The translations under genes and the position numbers were made by a program. The notes below the pieces were generated by a model that saw nothing but the letters and a program-made list of their open reading frames with translations, had not been told where the DNA came from and did no database searches. Shown here one piece after another: positions 36,685-44,891 of a DNA stretch of 64,000 bases (the stretch's first letter is position 1; each line of letters opens with the position of its first letter). The DNA comes from Candidatus Thorarchaeota archaeon (GTDB taxonomy: Archaea > Asgardarchaeota > Thorarchaeia > Thorarchaeales > Thorarchaeaceae), in assembly GCA_004524595.1 (NCBI GenBank), contig SDOA01000002.1, positions 1 to 64,000 of the forward strand, read 5' to 3'.

Positions 36685-38259
36685 TTACCAGAGTTCATCT
36701 TTTGCATTTCTTGATTGTTTCTCAATCTCCCTTCTTGTATGATACGACTCTCTCATTAGGTCTTTATATCTTCGAATGAAATCTTCGGTTACCATTCTAC
36801 CGTCACGTAATAGATGGACTGTTTCTCTTATTGCACCACGCAAGGATTCATTATCTCGTTGAAGGGTATCCAATGAAGAACGGGGTCTGTACATCGGATC
36901 ATATCTCTGCTGTGGTTCACCATGGCCTATAGCTCTCTCAAGTTCTCTTCTGAACGTGTCCCTTTGGGCATATCCTCCACCATAGGGAACATCCCGTTGC
37001 CTATCTTGAATGGGATTCCTTGGTGCTATCTGATACATATCTCGTGGTTTGGCAGCTGGTTGGTCATCATACCTTGGATTCGTTGATAATAATGAATAGA
37101 TCATTCCCTCAATCTTAAGCCTGACATCGCTGATGCTTGCATCATTCTGCTCAAGCTTTCGAACTCTCTGCATGTCCGTCTGAATATATCTCTCGAATTT
37201 TCTAGCGATCTCGATATAATCTGGAAATACTTTCTTTGTCTGATCTGTACAGGAAATCTTGATTTCACCCTGTTTTAACTTAAGAACTAACCTCTTTCTG
37301 AACCTTCCATCTTCTTCGACTCCATTAAGATAGATCAACGGAAAATCAAAGATGGTCTCCATCTTTCGTCTAACTCTTCCCACCTCTGCAACAAGCATAA
37401 GCCTCTTGTTAGTAACATACATGGTTCCAAAGGCTTTGTCATTCTTCAAGAAATCACTTCCAGCGACTTTTATATCGGGAAGTGCACAGACAGGAAGCTC
37501 ACCTACGGACAATTGACCATGTTCATAGAACTCTGAGAATTGATTTTTGTAGTAATCAAGACCGTCAAGCTGCCTTCTTACCTCTTTCAAAGTTGCTCGT
37601 AATGGTTCGATTGCTTCGTCAACATTTTGTTTGTAGTAAATACCAAGCTCTGTGATGCGATTGGTTATACCTTCGATGAAAGGAAATTGCGTTGGATTCC
37701 ACCTTGTATAATCAATGAAGTTTTTAGTTTCCGCAGCCATTCTTCTGGCTACAATCTCTGCTTGGCTTCCAATTCTGTTCTTTACAGGTGGCAATTCATC
37801 TTGGATTCCTTCGATTTTCTCCTCTATCCATTTATAGTGAAGAAAATTCGCCATCCTGAGCGAAACGAGAAGCCGCTTAGCAGAAACAAGCTGGTTGTTG
37901 AGTTCTCTAAGTTTGGTATAACCATGCTGAATGCTCATTATTGCATGTCGCATATCTAAGGCTAATGCTCTCCTCTTGTCCTCTAATACAACAACTCTGA
38001 TCGAATGGCATCTTGGACAGATATCAATGGTCCTCTTTCCTTTTGTCAGATTTTCTGATTCACATTCCGGACATTGCTCAAATTTCTCTCCGGGGATAGC
38101 TTCTCCAAGGGAATGATGGCAATCTGCACAGACGGTGTACTCGTTTGACTTGCTATCCAAGCAATCTGTACATAATGTAGCTCCACAGTCTTCACACATG
38201 TGTGTAGCCCTGTGATTCTGACATGACTGACATTGATCGGATGTTGAATCTTCTGTCAA
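36685..38259 (-). CDS. B-box/zinc-ribbon, coiled-coil, PH/GRAM-like protein in the ESCRT locus
   Basis: 524 residues. The N terminus has a B-box-type zinc finger (C10, C13, C22, C25, C30, C33, C44, C47), then a zinc ribbon (C63, C66, C81, C84). A long helical coiled region follows (about 90-250). Near 270-345 is a segment with the look of a GRAM/PH-like fold: GTMYVTNKRLMLVAEVGRV, then IFDFPLIYLNGV and LVLKLKQGEIKISC. The tail is Arg/Gln/Tyr-rich and disordered, ending in a helix. Architecture resembles TRIM-like B-box plus coiled-coil proteins with a lipid- or membrane-binding module. A GGAGGT Shine-Dalgarno 6 bases before the TTG fixes the start. Its stop is 8 bases from that of the convergent ESCRT-III gene. 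Confidence 0.7.
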   Translation of the reverse strand: MTEDSTSDQCQSCQNHRATHMCEDCGATLCTDCLDSKSNEYTVCADCHHSLGEAIPGEKFEQCPECESENLTKGKRTIDICPRCHSIRVVVLEDKRRALALDMRHAIMSIQHGYTKLRELNNQLVSAKRLLVSLRMANFLHYKWIEEKIEGIQDELPPVKNRIGSQAEIVARRMAAETKNFIDYTRWNPTQFPFIEGITNRITELGIYYKQNVDEAIEPLRATLKEVRRQLDGLDYYKNQFSEFYEHGQLSVGELPVCALPDIKVAGSDFLKNDKAFGTMYVTNKRLMLVAEVGRVRRKMETIFDFPLIYLNGVEEDGRFRKRLVLKLKQGEIKISCTDQTKKVFPDYIEIARKFERYIQTDMQRVRKLEQNDASISDVRLKIEGMIYSLLSTNPRYDDQPAAKPRDMYQIAPRNPIQDRQRDVPYGGGYAQRDTFRRELERAIGHGEPQQRYDPMYRPRSSLDTLQRDNESLRGAIRETVHLLRDGRMVTEDFIRRYKDLMRESYHTRREIEKQSRNAKDELW

Positions 38260-38423
38260 GTGAGTACCTCCGGTATTCTGATTCAGAGAGGGTAATTATC
38301 TAAGAATAACCCGTGTATTACTCGTGAAACATTGTATGGCTAATTCAAATTACTGATACAATGTCCCATCCACATGAGTTAAAACACATCTTTGAAGGGA
38401 AAATCAAAGCAAAGGAGATATCC

Positions 38424-39809
38424 ATGGAAGACCTCGCACAGACTGCCATTGACGCGGCGCTTAAAATTGGTATATCTTTCGTCGATATACGAATCGAGAA
38501 TACCACGACTACAATCATCGAAATCAATGATGGAATTACGAAAGAAGCCATGACGTCTAAATTAAAGGGTGCAGGCATCAGAGCTTTTATAGATGGGGCA
38601 TGGGCGTTTGCACAAACAACGGATTTGACCCGCTCTGGAATGAAATCAACTGCTGAATCAGTAGCAAGAATGGCACTGGCTATTAAAGATAAGGTGGCTG
38701 AAACTTTTGATATTGATGGTCCTTCGGCTCAGGGTCATTTTGCCTATCCTGTGAAAAAGAAATTCGATAGCATCTCCATTGATGAGAAGATGTCACTTGT
38801 TAAGATGATTGATGATCAGGCTCGTGAATATGATAATCGTGTTTCTTCTACTCGGTCTGTTTACGGAGACATGTGGTCTGAGGTATACATTGCAAACTCT
38901 CTTGGTACAAGTATTTACACTGAAAACTCCATTCCTAGGATAATCTCTGCGCCAACAGCAAAGGAAGGAGCAAATCGGCAACGTACTTTCAAATCCATCA
39001 GTGTGCGAGGTGGGTATGAGGTAATGGAGAGTAAAGAGTCTCAAAATATTGGTACTGCTGCTGCTGCATTAGTAATTGAATTGCTTTCTTCCATATCAGC
39101 TAAAGGAGGAACCTATGATGTCATTATGGATCCGATACTCAATGGTGTGATGACACATGAGGCTTTCGGACATGCTGCGGAGGCTGATAATTGGCCTGCT
39201 CATGCTACAGTACTTGAGGATAAGATCGGGCAAGTAGTTGGACCAGACTATCTCAGTATTACTGATGACCCTACTCTCGAGGGCAAAAGAGGTTCCTTTG
39301 AATATGATTGGGAGGGCACGAAGGTCAAGAAACGGCAGCTAGTAAAAGATGGTATTCTGACCGATCTTCTTCATAGCCTAGAAACCGCTAGTAGACTTGA
39401 CATGGAACCAAATGGTGCAGCACGGTCTCAGTCGTTTATGTATGAACCACTTCCTCGAATGAGCAATACTTTCATGGAACCGGGAGATTGGGATGTGCAC
39501 GAGCTTATTCAAGATACAAAATCTGGAATACTTCTCTGTAGCTTCAATTATGGATATACCCAGTCTGCAAAGGGTCAATTCATGTTCCAAGCAAGTCATG
39601 GATATATAATTGAGAATGGTGAAAAATCACAGATGGTTCGTGATGTTTCACTTGCAGGGAACATCCTTGAAATTCTTTCGAAAGTCGATGCGATAGGAAA
39701 TGATTTCATGCTTGAAGCCGGCAGTTGTGGAAAGAGCGGTCAGATGATTCCAACGATGAATGGTGGCCCTCACGCTCGGATACGAGATGTGCCCGTAGGA
39801 GGAATGTAG
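38424..39809 (+). CDS. tldD: TldD-like metalloprotease subunit
   Basis: 461 residues from the ATG at 38424. AAAGGAGA (38411-38418) precedes this ATG by 5 bases, so it is better than the frame-opening ATG at 38361. The metalloprotease motif HEAFGH is at 245-250. TldD pairs with TldE/PmbA to cleave unstructured peptides; in bacteria the pair matures microcin B17 and degrades CcdA. In archaea the role is not settled. The tldE-like gene begins one base after the stop and has its own SD, so the two are co-transcribed and form a heterodimer. Confidence 0.9.
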   Translation: MEDLAQTAIDAALKIGISFVDIRIENTTTTIIEINDGITKEAMTSKLKGAGIRAFIDGAWAFAQTTDLTRSGMKSTAESVARMALAIKDKVAETFDIDGPSAQGHFAYPVKKKFDSISIDEKMSLVKMIDDQAREYDNRVSSTRSVYGDMWSEVYIANSLGTSIYTENSIPRIISAPTAKEGANRQRTFKSISVRGGYEVMESKESQNIGTAAAALVIELLSSISAKGGTYDVIMDPILNGVMTHEAFGHAAEADNWPAHATVLEDKIGQVVGPDYLSITDDPTLEGKRGSFEYDWEGTKVKKRQLVKDGILTDLLHSLETASRLDMEPNGAARSQSFMYEPLPRMSNTFMEPGDWDVHELIQDTKSGILLCSFNYGYTQSAKGQFMFQASHGYIIENGEKSQMVRDVSLAGNILEILSKVDAIGNDFMLEAGSCGKSGQMIPTMNGGPHARIRDVPVGGM

Positions 39810-39810
39810 A

Positions 39811-41160
39811 TTGAAGGACAATCTATTGAATATAGGTGAGCGGACAGTCAAACTTGCGGAAAAAATGGGGGCCGATCAAGCAGAGGCATACATCGGACAT
39901 ATCTCCTCCTTTGAGATAAACGCAGAAAATAGTTCGATAAAGAGTGCTAGTGAACGTCATGATACTGGGATTGGTATTCGTACCATCATCGGAAAAAAGA
40001 TTGGATTTGCTTACGTCACTACAATTGAGCCTTCTGATATTGAAACGATTGTTGCTAACTCCTTAAGTCTTGCTCGTGCTTCTATTGAAGATCCCGCCTT
40101 TGTTACACTTCCTACAGCTGAAGAGTCATACCAATATCCCACCGGTCTCTTTGATACACGCGTCGATCAGATTTCGTCTGAGGATACTGCCGAATTAATC
40201 ATTCGTGCAATTGAGGCAACAAAGGAGGGACTTGAGGGAAGAAATTATGCAATTGATGCGGGAGTAGATACAGCATCTTCAATCAGTGCAATTGTCAATT
40301 CCTTAGGGATTTCTCAGGTTGAATCTCGGACATCTGTCTCTATCTATTCCTACCCTATTATCAAAGAAGATGGTGACCAAACAGCTAGCTACGAATATCA
40401 AATCTCTAGAAACTTAGGTGATATAGATCCTGAATTTGTCGGTACTAGGGCTGCTGAACTAGCAATTGGCTTTCTACGACCAAAAACAATCGAAGGGGGT
40501 GAGATGCCTGTAGTCTTTGCCCCGCTTGGTGCAAGTGCTATCCTAGGAAGAGGATTTTCAGGTGCTGTTAATGCCGAAGAAGTACAGATGGGACGGTCAT
40601 ATATTACAGATGCACTTGGAACTCAAATTGCTTCAGAAAAACTTGAGATAACTGATAATGGTCTATTACCTGGCGGAATTGGCTCACGATCTTTTGATGC
40701 AGAAGGCTACAAATCACAGCGAACACCTGTCGTCGAGTCTGGTGTGCTTAAGAGTTTGTTACATAATTCCTATACTGCAAACAAAGACGATGTTCCTAAC
40801 ACAGGTAATGCCAGTCGTCCTTCATATTCTGGATTACCAAGTATCTCGACTACCAACTTCATTGTACGACCTGACAAAGGTAGTCTTGAGGATTTTATCT
40901 CAGAGATAGATCGTGGGGTTGTGTGTAGAAATACCGGAGATCGACCAAATATGACAACTGGAGACCTTAGTGCAATGATTATGGAGGGATACTATGTCGA
41001 ACATGGTGAGATTCAGCATGCTCTGAAGAACACCCTAATCGGTATCAATATGATTGATCTGTTACAGAGAATCACTCATGTGGGCAATGACTCTAGACGA
41101 ACGTTCTCAATGGTAACGCCATCAATTATCGTCGAACAAGCAACAATTACATCTGGATAG
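39811..41160 (+). CDS. TldE/PmbA-like partner subunit
   Basis: 449 residues of the PmbA/TldE fold, starting at a TTG with AGGAGGA (39797-39803) 7 bases upstream. It lacks the HExxxH zinc motif, as expected for the non-catalytic partner. The sequence has the paired segments IGIRTIIGKKIGFAYVT near 51 and VVFAPLGASAILGRG near 232 that mark this family. It would assemble with TldD into a closed peptide-degrading chamber. The gene runs convergent to ArgRS, whose stop lies one base beyond its own. Confidence 0.88.
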   Translation: MKDNLLNIGERTVKLAEKMGADQAEAYIGHISSFEINAENSSIKSASERHDTGIGIRTIIGKKIGFAYVTTIEPSDIETIVANSLSLARASIEDPAFVTLPTAEESYQYPTGLFDTRVDQISSEDTAELIIRAIEATKEGLEGRNYAIDAGVDTASSISAIVNSLGISQVESRTSVSIYSYPIIKEDGDQTASYEYQISRNLGDIDPEFVGTRAAELAIGFLRPKTIEGGEMPVVFAPLGASAILGRGFSGAVNAEEVQMGRSYITDALGTQIASEKLEITDNGLLPGGIGSRSFDAEGYKSQRTPVVESGVLKSLLHNSYTANKDDVPNTGNASRPSYSGLPSISTTNFIVRPDKGSLEDFISEIDRGVVCRNTGDRPNMTTGDLSAMIMEGYYVEHGEIQHALKNTLIGINMIDLLQRITHVGNDSRRTFSMVTPSIIVEQATITSG

Positions 41161-41161
41161 A

Positions 41162-43063
41162 TCACATTCGTTCAACTACTGGTATCCCAAGAAGAGTCAG
41201 ACAATTGGCCATCGTTGTTCTGAACGCATCTACAAGTGCAAGTCTTGCTTCCTTCATTTCAGGTTCTGCCTTCAGTACTGGACAGGAATCATAGAATTTG
41301 CTAAATAGAGTGGCCAATCTGTATCCAAAAGCAGTAATCTTGTTTGATGCAAAACTCGTTCCCCAAACATCCTTCTTCATAGACCTTACAACTTCGAGCA
41401 CTTCCTGAGGGAATCTGGCGATTGCCTTAACTAATTCAAACTCAGCATCTTCTACAAGAATGTTCAAGTTAGCCGTTTCATTCGAGGTATATTCGACTTT
41501 TTCAAGTATTCTGTTTGCGCGAGCAAGAGAGTACTGGAGATATGGTGATGCATCTCCCTGAAAGTCTAATGCCTCTTCCCACTTGAAGGTAATCTTCCTA
41601 TCTGGGGACGCATTCAGCATGAAATATCTCAGAGCTCCAGACGCAACTTGATTGGCAATAATGTCCTTCAGTTCATCCTTCTCTTCAGGATTCCGTTTAT
41701 CAACCTCTATTTTAGCCAATTCTGTTGTTTTGTCCAATACCTCATCAGTGGAATATCCTATCCAGGTTCCATGCCTTCCTGAGAAGTCTTCTCCTTCAAG
41801 TCCAACATACTCGTATGCAATATGATGGGAATTTTCGCTTTCTTTCTTGTACCCCATTAGATCTAAAACAGTATATACCATCTTTTGTGGATGTGCCTGT
41901 CTTGATGCAATCACATTCAGCACAACATCAAATTTCCCTAGCTTTATTTTCTTACCTTTAACAGATGTCCTGAGTAGCTTTCGATTATTTGGTTGAGTGT
42001 CAAAGAGATCGTAACCAAATGGGTCCACCACGACGCCAAACTTCCATAATTGCAGTGCTACATCAGCTCCAGTATAGGTCCTTGTGCCATCTGATCTGAA
42101 CAGTATCTTGTACGGGTCTTTCATGTCTTTGAACTCATCAATAACTGAGAGGTCCGCAACAATGCATCCCGCTTTCTCGCCAGTTTCAAGTTTTGTGATA
42201 TTATCGCACTGTAGTATCATTTCTCTTGCTTTGTCTAACAAGCCACTATGAGCAATTGCACTCTCCCATACTTGATAATCATGAAAAACACCTAATCTAT
42301 ACCCTGTTTCATACTGTGCCTTTACACAAGCGTCTACCATAGTTGCACTAAGTTTTGCATCAGCACTCTCTAGATCTTCAAGATTCCTAGAGACCTCTCT
42401 CACTTCTTTTTGGACTTCTTCAGAACTATCAAAGGCCTCCTGCACTTGAACATACAAATGACCAAGATAATGGTCATATTTTCCCTCAGGCTTTTGATCT
42501 TTGACCTGCTTTAATTTCCAAATCAACTGAGCGATCTGCAATCCCAGGTCATTGATATAATCAAGCCGAATCACTTCATATCCTACAGCTTCCAAGATAT
42601 TTGAGAGGGTATCTCCAAGAATCGCGTTCCGTGCATGGCCTATATGCCATGGTTTTGATGGATTGACAGCAGGGAATTCAATGAGTGCTCGACGGCCTTG
42701 AAATTCCAAGCTCTTTCCATAATACTCCCTGTTCTGTAACACAGAAGAGAGCGTCATTATCGCAAACGCTCCTCTATCTAAGAAGATATTGATGTAAGGT
42801 CCTTTAACTCGAACCGATCCAATGAGTGGTTCTTTTTGCACAAGTATTTCGAGATTTGGAAGCATCTCTGCTGCAATCGATGTTGGATTCTTTTTCAGGT
42901 TTTTTGCTTGAATAAATGCGAGTGTTGATGCCATGTCACCAAGACTAGAATCCGGTGGAATCTCAATTGATGAACTTACTCTGTCGATTTCGACTGATGC
43001 TGACTTAGCTAATATCTTCACTACCGTTCGTTCTGCAAATTCCCATGGATTAGCAGCTGTCAT
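41162..43063 (-). CDS. argS: Arginine--tRNA ligase
   Basis: A class I synthetase of 633 residues from the ATG at 43063 (MTAANPWEF); the frame opens at 43105. The HIGH motif is HIGHARNAIL near residue 125. The second signature, FSGRHGTW near 435, takes the place of KMSKS as in archaeal ArgRS. A C-terminal anticodon-binding domain contains YLQYSLARANRI near 515. The N-terminal Add-1 domain with SLGDMASTLAF is also visible. It charges tRNA-Arg in the cytoplasm. The next gene upstream, TFB, is divergent across a long AT-rich gap. No other oddity is seen. Confidence 0.92.
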   Translation of the reverse strand: MTAANPWEFAERTVVKILAKSASVEIDRVSSSIEIPPDSSLGDMASTLAFIQAKNLKKNPTSIAAEMLPNLEILVQKEPLIGSVRVKGPYINIFLDRGAFAIMTLSSVLQNREYYGKSLEFQGRRALIEFPAVNPSKPWHIGHARNAILGDTLSNILEAVGYEVIRLDYINDLGLQIAQLIWKLKQVKDQKPEGKYDHYLGHLYVQVQEAFDSSEEVQKEVREVSRNLEDLESADAKLSATMVDACVKAQYETGYRLGVFHDYQVWESAIAHSGLLDKAREMILQCDNITKLETGEKAGCIVADLSVIDEFKDMKDPYKILFRSDGTRTYTGADVALQLWKFGVVVDPFGYDLFDTQPNNRKLLRTSVKGKKIKLGKFDVVLNVIASRQAHPQKMVYTVLDLMGYKKESENSHHIAYEYVGLEGEDFSGRHGTWIGYSTDEVLDKTTELAKIEVDKRNPEEKDELKDIIANQVASGALRYFMLNASPDRKITFKWEEALDFQGDASPYLQYSLARANRILEKVEYTSNETANLNILVEDAEFELVKAIARFPQEVLEVVRSMKKDVWGTSFASNKITAFGYRLATLFSKFYDSCPVLKAEPEMKEARLALVDAFRTTMANCLTLLGIPVVERM

Positions 43064-43105
43064 CTTGCTCAAACAAAAATCACCTGGATGAGTACACACT
43101 CTCAT

Positions 43106-43455
43106 TATTGCTTCATAAAGTAAGCGCCTGAACTAAAACAATCATACGAATGAATCAATTTTGACATAAATCTTTACAAAGAAGTCGGAAATAAAACATA
43201 ATAATATTGCATATGTACGGATTATATCTTTTCAATCTCAATTCAAGCGACTTATTTATTATTTATTTTACTAAACATTTTAAAAAACGACGACAACCTT
43301 ATAATACTTTATCTTCTGCGCATAGGTGTTCGTCCTCTTTGAGGAAAGAAACCCACGCCGTGCCAACGTGTTCCCTCATACGCCTGAGGGATCACTTGCA
43401 TAAGTTACTTTGACAGCTCGAACCGCAGCGTTAATTGCCCTACGTCTGCAGGGAG
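43106..43455 (+). promoter_or_regulatory. TFB promoter and structured GC-rich leader
   Basis: About 200 very AT-rich bases (43106-43310) hold a TATA-like CTTATAATAC at 43298-43307. Downstream is a GC-rich leader of ~130 bases with a strong hairpin: TCCCTCA (43372-43378) pairs with TGAGGGA (43385-43391), extended by GTG/CAC (43368-43370 and 43393-43395) across one U-U mismatch, loop TACGCC. A smaller stem, TCCTC/GAGGA, lies at 43333-43345. CCCT/AGGG at 43438-43453 covers the purine-rich run before the start. This could be an autoregulatory leader or an overlapping small RNA. Confidence 0.45.
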
Positions 43456-44418
43456 ATGATTGGACTGGCCAGCAAACAATCTAAGATAAAACAGGCGAAA
43501 GAGTCTATGGGTGCGGCTAGCTACTGTTGTCCTGCTTGTTCTTGTGAAGATGTCTATATTGACCAAACCCGTGGTGAGGTCACTTGTTCCAATTGTGGCG
43601 TCGTTCTTTCTGACCGCTCTATCGATTCTGGTCCGGAGTGGCGTGCCTTTACTTCTGACGAACAAAATGCTCGTCAACGTGTAGGAGGCCCGACTGACTG
43701 GAGCAAATTCGATCAAGGTCTGACCACTATCATTGGTAGACAGAATGTTGACGCCTCTGGGAGAAAACTGACCTCAACAAGAAGAGCGCAGATACATCGG
43801 CTACGCAAATGGCAGATACGCACTAAAGTTCACTCTTCCGACAAACGCAACTTAGCGGTTGCAATGACTGAGCTCCACAGAATTAGTTCTCAATTGAGCA
43901 TCCCATACTCGATTCGAGAGACCTCTGCTGTGATCTACAGAAAGGCCCTCCGTAAAAGACTGACCCGTGGTCGGACCATCCTTGGTATGATAGCTGCATC
44001 CCTCTATCTTGCATGCCGAGTACATCAAGTACCTCGACCTCTAGAAGAGGTATGCGACCAGATTCATATCACTCGCAAAGAACTAAGTCTCTGTGTTCGC
44101 TTGATCATTCGCTATCTCAACCTCAAGGTTCCATTCTCAAATCCCATTGAATTCGTTCATAGATTTGGAACAGAACTTGAACTTCCGGGAGAAGCAAAGA
44201 AGAAAGCGATTGATATTCTGAACATGGCGCGAGAACAACGGCTCACCATTGGAAAAGATCCTAAAGGAATGGCTGCAGCAGCCATTTATGTTGCCAGTAT
44301 CCTTACTGGTGCCAGAAGGACCCAACTCGAGATTGCACGTACCGCCCGAGTCACTGAGGTGACTGTGAGGAATCGGTACAAAGAAATGGTGGAGAAGCTA
44401 GGTATTTCCACAACATGA
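43456..44418 (+). CDS. tfb: Transcription initiation factor TFB (TFIIB)
   Basis: About 320 residues. The zinc ribbon uses C25, C28, C44 and C47 (CPAC and CSNC); it is followed by the B-reader/B-linker segment SGPEWRAFTSDEQNARQRVG and two cyclin-like repeats (about 125-320). TFB bridges TBP at the TATA box and RNA polymerase. A helix-turn-helix in the second repeat, ARVTEVTVRNRYKEM, contacts BRE DNA. The start is uncertain: TTG at 43435, ATG at 43456 or ATG at 43507 are all in frame, and the zinc ribbon is intact in each. A strong terminator follows at 44422-44449. Confidence 0.9.
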   Translation: MIGLASKQSKIKQAKESMGAASYCCPACSCEDVYIDQTRGEVTCSNCGVVLSDRSIDSGPEWRAFTSDEQNARQRVGGPTDWSKFDQGLTTIIGRQNVDASGRKLTSTRRAQIHRLRKWQIRTKVHSSDKRNLAVAMTELHRISSQLSIPYSIRETSAVIYRKALRKRLTRGRTILGMIAASLYLACRVHQVPRPLEEVCDQIHITRKELSLCVRLIIRYLNLKVPFSNPIEFVHRFGTELELPGEAKKKAIDILNMAREQRLTIGKDPKGMAAAAIYVASILTGARRTQLEIARTARVTEVTVRNRYKEMVEKLGISTT

Positions 44419-44421
44419 AAG

Positions 44422-44449
44422 AAGGAGCAGGAGGCAAATCCTGCTCTTT
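44422..44449 (+). terminator. Terminator hairpin after TFB
   Basis: GAGCAGGA (44425-44432) and TCCTGCTC (44439-44446) pair perfectly, extended by AAG/TTT-side pairs at the base to about 11 bp including one G-U. The loop is GGCAAA. It begins 4 bases after the TFB stop and is followed by a T/C-rich tail. Confidence 0.75.
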
Positions 44450-44555
44450 CTCCTATATTCTATGATTCTTCATGGATCTTATCTAGAGAGAAATATCACA
44501 TACTCAAATATCCTGTTAATCTGTGACATAGTGGTCACCGTTCATTGTAAGTTGT

Positions 44556-44718
44556 ACAAAGTTGGACACCAGAGTCTTGCACGCCCAGGAGACGGCACTG
44601 GGCCACTCTGTGAGGCTATAAGATGTGTCAGTGAACCTCGTACTCTCATCTCTCTGTGTGAGTATATAAAGATCTACATATTCGCTCAAACGTTCATCTA
44701 AGAAGTGTCCAACTTTGT
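44556..44718. ncRNA. Candidate structured RNA (or MITE-like element) closed by a 14-bp inverted repeat
   Basis: ACAAAGTTGGACAC (44556-44569) and GTGTCCAACTTTGT (44705-44718) are perfect inverted repeats enclosing 135 bases. Inside, CAGAGT/ACTCTG (44570-44575 and 44605-44610) and GCCCAG/CTGGGC (44583-44588 and 44598-44603) nest into one hairpin directly stacked on the closing stem. GAGG/CCTC (44612-44615 and 44636-44639) and TACTC/GAGTA (44641-44645 and 44660-44664) add weaker arms. This looks like a multibranched RNA of ~163 bases. No target-site duplication is evident at the ends, which argues against, but does not exclude, a mobile element. The strand is unknown. The rest of the 44450-44891 gap is AT-rich and shows no gene; a 79-residue frame at 44462-44701 overlapping the element is not credible. 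Confidence 0.5.
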
Positions 44719-44891
44719 CTTAGTTCTAGGCAACTGTTGTAAACCCTGATATTTCTAAAAACTCATTTTTTCTGTAGTTTACTTTTAATAATGAATTAGT
44801 AATATCTGGATATTATCAAAGTAAGTACGCCTTTCATCATATATACGCTTATCATACTAAATTGTAACATATTGTTGCAAGAGTTGATACT

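Noticed and set aside
43321..43440. Possible RNase P RNA in the TFB leader (GAGGAAAG segment)
   Set aside because: The matching distal P4 strand and other conserved blocks are absent, so only a generic structured leader is claimed.
44462..44701. 79-residue open frame behind TFB
   Set aside because: It overlaps the inverted-repeat element, and its amino-acid pattern is not protein-like.
44556..44718. Insertion sequence or MITE with terminal inverted repeats
   Set aside because: No transposase and no target-site duplication at the ends; the inner stems fit an RNA better, though the question stays open.
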